Position numbers and translations under genes: made by a program | The notes under the pieces: generated by a model | What the model was told of the DNA's origin: nothing | Database searches by the model: none | What the model saw: only the letters and a program-made list of their open reading frames with translations | Origin: Cryobacterium sp. SO2 | Lineage (GTDB): Bacteria > Actinomycetota > Actinomycetes > Actinomycetales > Microbacteriaceae | Direction of reading: 5' to 3' | DNA length: 64,000 nt | Assembly: GCF_026151165.2 (NCBI RefSeq) | Contig: NZ_CP117849.1 | Location: forward strand, 248,001-312,000 | Part shown: piece after piece, positions 35,189 through 43,645 of the stretch | Layout of the letters: every line of letters begins with the position of its first letter | Numbering within the stretch: the first letter of the stretch is position 1

Positions 35189-36173
35189 CTGGCGTGCGGA
35201 CCTCTTGGGGAGCGACTATCAGCAGGCCACACTGCCGCTGGGGAGTGACGAAGAGGGGGAGGTCGTCGCGACGATCGTGCGGTACCGGCCGGCGCTGAGG
35301 GACCTGGTGTCGCCGTTCGCCCCTGCACACGGCACCGACGTGCTCTATCTGCACGGATGGTCGGACTACTTTTTCCAGACCGGGCTCGCCGAGTACTGGC
35401 ACAGCGTGGGCGCCCGTTTCCACGCCCTCGATCTGCGCAAGTACGGGCGCAGCCTGCGCGAGCACCAGACGCCCGGGTACGTGGCCGACCTGGCCACCTA
35501 CGACGCCGACATCGAGGCCGCCCTCGCCGCCATGGGCCACGGCGAGCACGCCGACCGGCCGTCGCGGCGGCGCCTGGTGCTGATGGGGCACTCCACCGGT
35601 GGCCTCACCCTCAGCCTGTGGGCGGCCAGGCATCCCGGCCGGGCCGGTGCCCTGGTGCTCAACAGCCCGTGGCTGGAATTCCAGACCGGCGGCGTGGGCC
35701 GGGCGTTCATCACGCCCCTGGTGCAGCTGGGCGCCCGCGTGCAGCCGCTGGGCACCCTGCCGCAGGTGGACCTGGGCTTCTACAGCCGGTCGGTGTCGGC
35801 GAACCTCGGCGGCGAGTGGTCCTACGAGCCGCAGTGGCGGCCGGTGCGCGGTTTCCCGGCGCACCGGGCCTGGCTGAACGCGGTGCTCGAAGGCCACGCG
35901 GCCGTGGCCGCCGGCCTCGACATCGACGCGCCGATCCTCACCCTGCTCTCGAAACGGTCGACGATCCTGCCGCGCTGGAACGAGCAGATGCGCCACTCCG
36001 ACAGCGTCCTCGTCGTCGATGACATCGCGCGCGCCGCCATGCGGCTGGGCGGCACGGTGACGGTCGCGCGCATCGACGGCGCCTTGCACGACGTGACCCT
36101 CTCCGCGGAGGCTCCCCGAGCCGCGGCGTATGCGGAAGTAACTCGTTGGCTACGCGCCTACGCCCCCAAATAA
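35142..36173 (+). CDS. Alpha/beta hydrolase with N-terminus inside a palindromic repeat
   Basis: 343 residues in the longest reading. The catalytic Ser is in the elbow GHSTGG and a conserved His lies in IDGALHDVT near the end; VLYLHGWSDYFFQ holds the oxyanion region. The only start-like codon with reading room is TTG at 35142, inside the family A palindrome; residues 1-16 are encoded by the repeat. Conserved-looking sequence (WRADLLGSDYQQATLPLG) starts right after it. An in-frame TTG at 35205 is the alternative start. Substrate unknown; probably a lipase- or lysophospholipase-like cytoplasmic enzyme. Confidence 0.75.
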   Translation: MNPENNEFSGSSSRLAWRADLLGSDYQQATLPLGSDEEGEVVATIVRYRPALRDLVSPFAPAHGTDVLYLHGWSDYFFQTGLAEYWHSVGARFHALDLRKYGRSLREHQTPGYVADLATYDADIEAALAAMGHGEHADRPSRRRLVLMGHSTGGLTLSLWAARHPGRAGALVLNSPWLEFQTGGVGRAFITPLVQLGARVQPLGTLPQVDLGFYSRSVSANLGGEWSYEPQWRPVRGFPAHRAWLNAVLEGHAAVAAGLDIDAPILTLLSKRSTILPRWNEQMRHSDSVLVVDDIARAAMRLGGTVTVARIDGALHDVTLSAEAPRAAAYAEVTRWLRAYAPK

Positions 36174-36176
36174 TCC

Positions 36177-36237
36177 CGCGAGCCGTGAGAAAAGCCCCAA
36201 AATCGCGTCGATTTTGGGGCTTAACTCACGGCTCGCG
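36177..36237. repeat. Palindromic intergenic repeat, family A copy 3
   Basis: Outer arms CGCGAGCCGTGAG (36177-36189) and CTCACGGCTCGCG (36225-36237) identical to copy 1. Inner arms AAGCCCCAAAATCG (36192-36205) and CGATTTTGGGGCTT (36209-36222) differ from copies 1 and 2 but still pair perfectly. Between convergent hydrolase and yajQ genes. Confidence 0.85.
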
Positions 36238-36248
36238 AGAGTGAGAAC

Positions 36249-36737
36249 CTAGCGGAAGTTGACGAACTGGAGGGCCACGTCGAGGTCCTTGCCCTTGAGC
36301 AGGGCCATGGTGGACTGCAGGTCGTCGCGGCTCTTGGAGGAGACCCGGAGTTCGTCGCCCTGGATCTGGCTCTTGACGCCCTTGGGGCCCTCGTCGCGGA
36401 TGATCTTGTTGATCTTCTTCGCGTTCTCCTGGTCGATGCCGGCCTTCATGCTGGCCTCGATGCGGTATTCCTTGCCGGAGGCGTACGGCTCGCCGGCGTC
36501 GAGGCTGCGCAGGGAGATGCCGCGCTTGATCAGCTTCGACTCGAACACCTCGAGGATCGCCTTGACGCGCTCCTCGGTGTTCGCCTTCATGAGCACCTTC
36601 TCGCCGCTCATCTCGATGGATGCCCCGACGTTCTTGAAGTCGTAGCGCTGGGCCACCTCTTTGTGAGCCTGGTTGAGCGCGTTGTCGATCTCCATGGGGT
36701 CGACCTTGCTGACGATGTCGAACGTTGAATCTGCCAT
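36249..36737 (-). CDS. yajQ: YajQ family nucleotide-binding protein
   Basis: 162 residues, DUF520. It begins [20 protein letters not shown] and ends [11 protein letters not shown], both family hallmarks, with the double ferredoxin-like fold length. Some YajQ proteins bind cyclic di-GMP; others bind nucleotides or RNA. The ATG at 36735-36737 gives the standard N-terminus; longer readings add 38 unlike residues. Confidence 0.9.
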   Translation of the reverse strand: MADSTFDIVSKVDPMEIDNALNQAHKEVAQRYDFKNVGASIEMSGEKVLMKANTEERVKAILEVFESKLIKRGISLRSLDAGEPYASGKEYRIEASMKAGIDQENAKKINKIIRDEGPKGVKSQIQGDELRVSSKSRDDLQSTMALLKGKDLDVALQFVNFR

Positions 36738-36951
36738 GGGAGCCATGTTACCGAGAAGCCCGCAATGATGCGCCGTCAGGCGCGGCCGGGCCGGTGAGCG
36801 GCAACAGGCCGGTGGCGGCGCATATTCATACCCCGCCGATAGCTTCGGCATGCTCCATCCATAGTTCCGCTCCCTAGGTTCGATCGAGTCGGCCGGCGTG
36901 AGCCGTCCCCGGACGCCCGCCAGGCCCGTTGAACCCAGCTATGAGGAGATC

Positions 36952-38175
36952 ATGAAGCTCAAGACGTTTCTCACCCGAATCCGACCCCGCACCTGGGTGA
37001 TCGCCGGGGTCGTTGTCGTGGCGCTGGCCGGCGGCGGCGTCTACTGGTTCGTCATCGCGGCGCCGGCCTCCAGCGCCACCGCCGAGGTGGCGCCGACCAC
37101 GGTGGCCGCGTCCCTGGAGACGATGGAACAGACCGTGGCGTCCTCCGGCACTCTCGCCGCTGCCGTGCAGGAGGATGTCTCCTTCTCGGTCTCCGGCACC
37201 GTGACCGCCGTGAACGTGCAGGCCGGGACCGTTGTCGCCGCCGGTGACGTGCTCGCCACCGTCGACACCCTCACCGTGGACAGCGCCCTGCTCACCGCGA
37301 AGGCGACCCTCGCCTCCGCCGAAGCCAAACTCTCCGACAGCGAGGACGCCAGCGACGGATCCGACTCCGACCTGGCTCAGATCGCCGCGAACGGGGCATC
37401 CGTCACCGTGGCGCAGACCGCCGTCACCGACGCGGAGGCCGACGTGGCCGCCGCCGTGCTCACCGCGCCCGTCGCCGGCCTGGTCACCGCCGCCACCGTC
37501 GAGGTCGGCGACGTCATCTCCGGCTCCGGCTCGAGCGGCTCCTCAGGGTCGGCCGCCGGCTCCACGACCGGCGCCACCACCACGACCACCGCCAGCAGCG
37601 CAGCGTTCACGATCGTGGGCACCGACAGCTGGCAGATCGACCTGGCCGTCGGCGAGACCGACATCGCGGATGTCTCGGTCGCCGACCAGGTGGAACTCTC
37701 GTTGGACGACGGTACTGCCTTCTTCGGAACCGTCACCGAGGTCGGATTGCTGCCGTCCACGACCTCCGGAGCGGTGACCTACCCCGTGGTCGTGACCGTC
37801 ACCGGCACCCCGGACGGGCTCTTCGACGGCATCGCCGTGACGGCCTCCATCGTGTACGAGCGCCGCACCGACGTGCTCACCGTGGCCAGTAGTGCCGTGA
37901 CCACCACGGGCGACACCACGACGGTCACCACCCTCGACGACGACGGCAACGAGGTGGAGACACCCGTCACCGTGGGCGAGACCGTGGGCAACCTGACCGA
38001 GATCGTGGACGGCCTCGAAGAGGGCGACGAGGTTGTCGTGACCGTCTTCACCCCGGCCGGCGGCACCAACGACAGCGGCACCGACACCGGTGAATTCCCC
38101 AGTGGCGGTATGCCAGGCGGCGGCACGGGCGAGATGCCCACGGATATGCAGGCACCGACCGGGACGGGGAACTGA
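36952..38175 (+). CDS. MacA/HlyD-like adaptor of an ABC exporter
   Basis: 407 residues. One N-terminal membrane helix (about 16-38), then a biotinyl-lipoyl half-motif (VSGTVTAVNVQAGTVVAAGD), a short coiled hairpin, the second lipoyl half and a beta-barrel domain. The C-terminus is Gly/Met/Pro-rich (GGMPGGGTGEMPTDM). It links the MacB-like transporter to its cargo outside the membrane. ATG at 36952 follows GAGGAG; a GTG 54 bases earlier is less likely. First gene of a five-gene operon. Confidence 0.85.
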   Translation: MKLKTFLTRIRPRTWVIAGVVVVALAGGGVYWFVIAAPASSATAEVAPTTVAASLETMEQTVASSGTLAAAVQEDVSFSVSGTVTAVNVQAGTVVAAGDVLATVDTLTVDSALLTAKATLASAEAKLSDSEDASDGSDSDLAQIAANGASVTVAQTAVTDAEADVAAAVLTAPVAGLVTAATVEVGDVISGSGSSGSSGSAAGSTTGATTTTTASSAAFTIVGTDSWQIDLAVGETDIADVSVADQVELSLDDGTAFFGTVTEVGLLPSTTSGAVTYPVVVTVTGTPDGLFDGIAVTASIVYERRTDVLTVASSAVTTTGDTTTVTTLDDDGNEVETPVTVGETVGNLTEIVDGLEEGDEVVVTVFTPAGGTNDSGTDTGEFPSGGMPGGGTGEMPTDMQAPTGTGN

Positions 38176-38177
38176 TC

Positions 38178-39038
38178 GTGAGTAACGCAGCCCAGCCCCT
38201 GTCCTTCGACGACTCCTTCGACAACGACTACACCGGCGACGAGTACGCCGACGAAGACTATGCCGACGAGAACAACGGCGACGACTCCTACGCCGGCACC
38301 GCGCCGGGGGAGCCCCGCCCGGTGATCGAACTGGTCACGGCCGGCAAGACCTACCGCTCCGGCACCATCGAGTTCGAAGCCCTGCGCGGAATCGACCTGG
38401 CCATCCACGAGGGCGAGTACGTGGCCATCATGGGCCCGTCCGGGTCGGGAAAATCCACCATCATGAACATTCTCGGCTGCCTGGACACCCTCACCCGCGG
38501 CCGCTACCACCTCGGCGGCGTCGATGTGGAAGACCTCGACGAGATCGAACTGGCCGCTATCCGCAACCAGCAGATCGGATTCGTCTTCCAGGGCTTCAAC
38601 CTGCTGCCGGCCCTGTCGGCCTGGCGCAACGTGGAGTTGCCGATGATGTACGCCAGCGTGCCGGCGGCCGAACGCCGTGGCCGCGCCGAACGCGCCCTCG
38701 AACGGGTGGGCCTGGGCGACCGGCTGGAGAACCGGCCGGGCGAACTCTCGGGCGGCCAGCAACAACGGGTGGCCGTGGCCCGCGCCCTGGTGGGCGAGCC
38801 GACCATGATCCTGGCGGACGAACCGACCGGAAACCTGGACTCGGTGTCGACCAGGGACGTGCTCGAGCTCTTCGACGAGCTGCACGACCTGGGCCGCACC
38901 ATCGTGCTCATCACCCACGAACTCGAGGTGGCGCAGCGTGCCGCCCGCATCGTCTGGGTGCGCGACGGGGAGATCGTCCGCGACGAGGTCAACGACCTCG
39001 CCGCGGTGCAGGCCGCCCGGGAAGCCAGCGCAGCATGA
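38178..39038 (+). CDS. MacB/LolD-like ABC transporter ATPase with acidic extension
   Basis: 286 residues. Walker A GPSGSGKST, Q-loop FVFQGFNL, signature LSGGQQQRVAVARAL and Walker B MILADEPTG are intact. The first ~50 residues are an unusual acidic Asp/Glu/Tyr-rich extension (DYTGDEYADEDYADENNGD) absent from typical homologues. GTG start two bases after the adaptor stop; ATGA overlap with the permease. Confidence 0.9.
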   Translation: MSNAAQPLSFDDSFDNDYTGDEYADEDYADENNGDDSYAGTAPGEPRPVIELVTAGKTYRSGTIEFEALRGIDLAIHEGEYVAIMGPSGSGKSTIMNILGCLDTLTRGRYHLGGVDVEDLDEIELAAIRNQQIGFVFQGFNLLPALSAWRNVELPMMYASVPAAERRGRAERALERVGLGDRLENRPGELSGGQQQRVAVARALVGEPTMILADEPTGNLDSVSTRDVLELFDELHDLGRTIVLITHELEVAQRAARIVWVRDGEIVRDEVNDLAAVQAAREASAA

Positions 39039-40267
39039 GCTGGCTGGAGACCCTGCGCACGAGCTGGAGCGCCGTGCACTCGCACGCGCTGCGGTCGACC
39101 CTGACGGTGCTGGGCATCCTGATCGGAATCGCCGCGGTGATCCTGACGGTGGGCCTGGGCCTGGGCACGCAGAAGGACGTGAGCGCCCAGATCAGCTCGC
39201 TCGGCAGCAACCTGCTCATAGTCTCGCCCGGCAGCAGCACCGACACCTCAGGCACCAGGGGCGGGTTCGGCACCAGCGCGTCGCTGACCATCGCGGATGC
39301 CGAGGCGCTGGACTCCGACGTCAACGCCCCCGACATCTCGGGGGTCGCCGCGGAGAAGACCACCTCGCTCTCGCTCGAGGCCAACGACACCAACTGGACC
39401 ACCACGGTGACCGGCACGACCACCTCGTGGCTGGACGTACGGCAACGCACCCTGGCCTACGGCGACTTCTTCACCGAGGACGACGACACCGACTCCGCCG
39501 CCGTGGTGGTGCTCGGCTCGGAGACCGCCGACGAACTGTTCGGCACCCAGAACGTGGTGGGCCAGTCCGTCGTGATCGACGCCAAGTCCTACGAGGTGAT
39601 CGGGGTGCTCGAATCCGCCGGATCGGACTCGTCCAGCAACCTCGACGACGTGGCCGTCATGCCGCTGAGCACGGTGGCCAACGACCTCGTCGGCGGCACC
39701 ACCAGCAGTGCGGTGTCGACGATCTACCTGCAGGCGGCCAGTGACACCCAGTTGTCGGCGGCCTACCAGGAGGCCGAGACTTTGCTGCTGAACCTGCACG
39801 CCATCTCGGACACCGAGGATGCCGATTTCGCGATCAGCAGCCAGGACGCCCTCGTGAGCACCGCCACCGCGGTCTACGCCACCCTCACCATCCTGCTCAC
39901 CGGCGTGGCCGGCCTGTCGCTCCTGGTGGGCGGCATCGGCGTGATGAACATTATGCTCGTCTCCGTCTCCGAACGCACCAGGGAGATCGGCCTGCGGAAG
40001 GCCTTGGGGGCGCCGCCGTGGGCGATCCGCCGCCAGTTCCTGATCGAGGCCGCGATCCTCGGCCTCTCCGGCGGGCTCCTCGGCGCCGCCCTGGGCGTGG
40101 TCGCGGCCGTGACCCTGCCGGGGGTGATCGGCAGCTCGATCGTGGTGTCGCCGCCCGCCGTCGTCCTGTCCATCGGCGTGGCCATCGTGATCGGCCTGGT
40201 GTTCGGGGTCTACCCGGCCACCAGGGCGGCCAAGCTCGCGCCCATCGACGCCCTGCGCAGCGAATGA
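39035..40267 (+). CDS. MacB-like ABC transporter permease
   Basis: 410 residues in the FtsX/MacB layout: one helix near residue 25 (LTVLGILIGIAAVILTVGL), a ~240-residue extracellular domain, then three helices at the C-terminus with the conserved VSERTREIGLRKALGA loop. It overlaps the ATPase gene by 4 bases. Substrate unknown; MacB-like systems export peptides, macrolides or lipids. Confidence 0.9.
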   Translation: MSWLETLRTSWSAVHSHALRSTLTVLGILIGIAAVILTVGLGLGTQKDVSAQISSLGSNLLIVSPGSSTDTSGTRGGFGTSASLTIADAEALDSDVNAPDISGVAAEKTTSLSLEANDTNWTTTVTGTTTSWLDVRQRTLAYGDFFTEDDDTDSAAVVVLGSETADELFGTQNVVGQSVVIDAKSYEVIGVLESAGSDSSSNLDDVAVMPLSTVANDLVGGTTSSAVSTIYLQAASDTQLSAAYQEAETLLLNLHAISDTEDADFAISSQDALVSTATAVYATLTILLTGVAGLSLLVGGIGVMNIMLVSVSERTREIGLRKALGAPPWAIRRQFLIEAAILGLSGGLLGAALGVVAAVTLPGVIGSSIVVSPPAVVLSIGVAIVIGLVFGVYPATRAAKLAPIDALRSE

Positions 40268-40326
40268 CCGGCGCACCCCCACCCATCCACCCGACCGCTG
40301 CCACAACGGCACCCAGAGGAGCTTCC

Positions 40327-41271
40327 ATGACCAGCACACCCACCACCCCGCCCACCACCAGCCGGATGCCCGGCGCCCGGCGCTCGCCGCTCGGCCGCCG
40401 CCACGGCGCGAAGATCGGCCTGGCCTTCGCGATCGGCGGTGCGCTCCTGCTCAGCGGATGTGCGGCATCCGCCGACGCGACGACCGACTCGGCGGCGTCG
40501 ACCGCGGAGGCGGCCCCGGCCGACGGCCAGACGGCCGGCGGCATGATGGGCGGCGGGATCACCGGCGAGATCGCCGCGGTCTCGACCAACCTGCTGCAGG
40601 TGCAGGACGCCGACACCCAGACCGCCGTGACCTACACGGACAGCACCACCTTCACCGCCACGGTGGCCGCCGCGCTCGCCGACGTGACGACCGGGGTCTG
40701 CGTGAGCGTGAGCACAGCATCCACCGACACCGACACCGACGCGGATGCCGCCGCCGCTGTCGCGGCCAGCGCCGTCGTGGTCAGTGCCGCCGTGGACGGG
40801 GCGTGCGAGTCCGGCGCCGGGATGGGCGGCGGGGAGCCGCCGACCGGCGGCGGCACCGACGTGCCCAGCGACATGTCCACGGATGCGCCGACGGACATGC
40901 CCACCGACATGCCGACGGATATGCCCACCGACATGGCCGGCGGGGGCGGCGGCTTCGGCGGCCGCACCTCCGGCCTCGTCACCGCGGTGACCGGCACCGG
41001 ATTCACCGTCGAGAGCACTGGCACCGACGACGCCACGGAGACGATCGAGGTGACCGTCGACGACACCACGTCCTACACGCAGACCGTCGCGGCGGACTCC
41101 AGCGCGATCGCCGTGGGCAGCTGCGCCACCGCAACCGGCGAATCCACCGATGACGGCGGGTACGCCGCCACCACGATCGCACTGTCAGAAGCCGGCGACG
41201 ACGGCTGCGTGACCGCCATGGGCGGACGCGGCGGCGCCGGAGCCCCGACCGGAGACTCGGCCGATGAGTAA
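40327..41271 (+). CDS. Lipoprotein with DUF5666-like repeats and a Met/Pro/Asp tract
   Basis: 314 residues. After a ~31-residue basic leader comes a lipoprotein signal with lipobox LLSGC. Two similar domains follow (GEIAAVSTNLLQVQDADTQ and LVTAVTGTGFTVESTGTDD), resembling DUF5666. Between them lies a PTDM tandem run (four units) next to GGGGGFGG. It is probably a surface partner of the exporter. ATG at 40327 follows AGAGGAGC; an ATG at 40264 overlapping the permease stop is possible. Confidence 0.72.
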   Translation: MTSTPTTPPTTSRMPGARRSPLGRRHGAKIGLAFAIGGALLLSGCAASADATTDSAASTAEAAPADGQTAGGMMGGGITGEIAAVSTNLLQVQDADTQTAVTYTDSTTFTATVAAALADVTTGVCVSVSTASTDTDTDADAAAAVAASAVVVSAAVDGACESGAGMGGGEPPTGGGTDVPSDMSTDAPTDMPTDMPTDMPTDMAGGGGGFGGRTSGLVTAVTGTGFTVESTGTDDATETIEVTVDDTTSYTQTVAADSSAIAVGSCATATGESTDDGGYAATTIALSEAGDDGCVTAMGGRGGAGAPTGDSADE

Positions 41272-43600
41272 GCGCTCGGGCGGCTGGCGCGGCTGGCGCA
41301 TCCCGGCCGGCCGCCGGGCCGCGCCGGCGGACACCACCGAGCCTGCCTTCACGCTGACCGACGCCGACCTCGCCACCGGAGCGCCTGTGCCCGCATCCGC
41401 GGCTCTCTCCACCCCTGCCTCCGAGCCTGCAGCGCCGGCCACGCCGCCGCGCAAGCCGAAGGCCAAGGCCCGCACCGCCCGCCGGCGCCGACGCATCGTG
41501 GCCGTCGGCGCGGCCACCGCCGTGCTCTGCGCCTCCGGCGGCGGCGTGGTCTACGCCCTCGCGCAGGACAGCTCCGGCAACTACCGCACGGCCCTCGCCA
41601 CGACCGGATCGGTCAGCGAGTCACTCAGCCTCACCGGCACCGTCGCCTCGGTCAGCCGCCACGACGCCGCCTTCGCGGTGGACGGCACCGTGAGCGCGGT
41701 GAACGTGGTCGTCGGCGACACCGTCACGGCCGGACAGACTCTGGCCACCCTCGATACCGAGTCCCTCGAGGACGCCGTGGCCTCCGCTGAGGAGGCGGTC
41801 ACGGCCGCCGAACAGACCTTGGCCGACGACCTCGACTCCCAGACCGCGACCACCACCACGACGACCGACAGCTCCGCCACGGCCGCCGCGGGCGACGCCG
41901 CATCCGGAGCCTCAGGCGTCGGCGGAACCGGCGGTACCGGCACAACCGATGCCACCGGCACCGGCGCTGACGGCGCGGGCACCGGAACCGACGGCTCGGG
42001 CGGCACCGGCTCCGGCGCCAGCCCGACCGGCACGCCGACCGATTCCTCAACCGCCGCACCCACCGACGGCGCCACCGGGACGCCGACCGCCAGCCCCACG
42101 GCGACCCCGACCCCCACGGCCACGCCGACGCCCACCGCGACGGCAACGCCCGACGAATCGACCGACGACGACGCTGCGGTCACCGCCGCGCTCGCAGACG
42201 TGTCGGCCGCCCAGGATGCCCTGCTCGCCCAGTCCGAGGTCGCGAGCACCTCCCTCACCGCCACCCAGGGCATCATCAGCACGTCGGCCGAGACCTGCCA
42301 GCCCTTCCTGGAGGCCGCTGTGCAGACGGCGGCCACCGACGACACGGCGTCGACCGACGCCGCCGCCGCAACGCCGGAGGAGGAGGCCGCTGCCGCTGCC
42401 GCCGCGGCCGAGGCGCTGGCCGTGTCGCAGGCCGCGATGGCCACCGCGCTCACGGATGCGCAGACCGCCCTGGCCGAGTGCCAGAGCGCCATCACCGAGG
42501 TGCTGGCCGGCCAGACGGAGACCAACGACGCCCAGAGCGCCGTCGTCACCCTGATGACCGCCCTCGACGACGCCGTGGCGGCACTGCAGGCCGCCGTCGC
42601 GGAGGCCGCCGCAGCCGACGACACCGACTCGAGCGACAAGACCGACGCCGCCACCAGCTCCACCTCCAGCACATCGGATGGTGCGGCCACGGCCGCGACG
42701 GCATCTGCGACGGTCTCAACCGACGCGACGATCTCGCTCGCGAGTCTCACCACATCCGTCGTGGCGGTGACCGCCGCGGTCGACGACGGGGCGACGTCCG
42801 GCGCCACGGACAGTGCCGCAGCCAGCGGCACCACGACCGTGGCGTCCGCCGCCACGATCGTCGCCGACACGGCAGCGATCGCCGCAGCCGAAGCCGAACT
42901 GGCGATCGCCCAGCAGCAGGTGAGCCTGGCCGTCCTGACCAGCCCGCTGGCCGGGACCGTGGCCGCCGTGAGCCTCGCCGCCGGTGACAGCGTGTCTGCC
43001 GGATCCACGACGGCCCTCATCACGGTCATCGGTGGCGACGGCTACTCCGTCACCTCGACGGTGACCCTCGCGGACATCGCCGGGGTGGAGGTCGGCCAGA
43101 GCGCCACGGCCGACATCATCAGCTCGAGCGCCACCCTGGCCGGGGAGGTGAGCTCGATCGGCGTCGTGAACGTGGCGACCGACTCCACCACGCCGTCCTA
43201 CTCGGTCACGATCGCCCTGGACAGCGCCGACACGGCCCTGCTCAACGGCGCATCCGCCCAGCTCGAGGTGGCCGTGGCCGTCGAGGACGGCGTGCTGACC
43301 GTTCCGACCAGCGCCGTGCACCGCGCGGGAACGGTCTACACCGTCGACGTGCCGAAGGACGGCGGAACGGCCCCGGTGACCGTCGAGATCGGAGCGCTGG
43401 GCACCGAACTGACCGAGATCACGTCGGGACTGGAGGAGGGCGACACCGTTGTGCTCGCCGACCTCGACGCGGCTGTGACGGAGGAGGAGACCGAGGAGAC
43501 CAGCCTGACCGACCTCGGCGGCACGACCGACGAGCAGCAGCAGATGACCCCGCCGGACGGCTTCACCGGCGGCGGCATGGGCGGCGGCCCGCAGGGGTAG
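41264..43600 (+). CDS. Second, oversized HlyD-like adaptor with a low-complexity insertion
   Basis: 778 residues, about twice the usual adaptor length. A basic cytoplasmic N-terminus (~75 residues) and one membrane helix are followed by a first lipoyl half (VSAVNVVVGDTVTAGQTLATL). Then comes a ~370-residue Ala/Thr/Ser/Asp-rich insertion, including TPTPTATPTPTATATP, before the second half (AVLTSPLAGTVAAVSLAAGD) and a beta-barrel. The C-terminus is GGGMGGGPQG. The insertion sits where the coiled hairpin normally is. It overlaps the lipoprotein gene by 8 bases. Confidence 0.8.
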   Translation: MSKRSGGWRGWRIPAGRRAAPADTTEPAFTLTDADLATGAPVPASAALSTPASEPAAPATPPRKPKAKARTARRRRRIVAVGAATAVLCASGGGVVYALAQDSSGNYRTALATTGSVSESLSLTGTVASVSRHDAAFAVDGTVSAVNVVVGDTVTAGQTLATLDTESLEDAVASAEEAVTAAEQTLADDLDSQTATTTTTTDSSATAAAGDAASGASGVGGTGGTGTTDATGTGADGAGTGTDGSGGTGSGASPTGTPTDSSTAAPTDGATGTPTASPTATPTPTATPTPTATATPDESTDDDAAVTAALADVSAAQDALLAQSEVASTSLTATQGIISTSAETCQPFLEAAVQTAATDDTASTDAAAATPEEEAAAAAAAAEALAVSQAAMATALTDAQTALAECQSAITEVLAGQTETNDAQSAVVTLMTALDDAVAALQAAVAEAAAADDTDSSDKTDAATSSTSSTSDGAATAATASATVSTDATISLASLTTSVVAVTAAVDDGATSGATDSAAASGTTTVASAATIVADTAAIAAAEAELAIAQQQVSLAVLTSPLAGTVAAVSLAAGDSVSAGSTTALITVIGGDGYSVTSTVTLADIAGVEVGQSATADIISSSATLAGEVSSIGVVNVATDSTTPSYSVTIALDSADTALLNGASAQLEVAVAVEDGVLTVPTSAVHRAGTVYTVDVPKDGGTAPVTVEIGALGTELTEITSGLEEGDTVVLADLDAAVTEEETEETSLTDLGGTTDEQQQMTPPDGFTGGGMGGGPQG

Positions 43601-43614
43601 CTTCTGCGGTAGCC

Positions 43615-43645
43615 GCGCGGCCCGGCGTCAGTCGCCGGGCCGCGC
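43615..43645. terminator. Bidirectional GC-rich hairpin
   Basis: GCGCGGCCCGGCG (43615-43627) and CGCCGGGCCGCGC (43633-43645) form a perfect 13-bp stem. It ends the exporter operon and contains the stop of the convergent lacI-type gene. There is no T-run. Confidence 0.65.
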
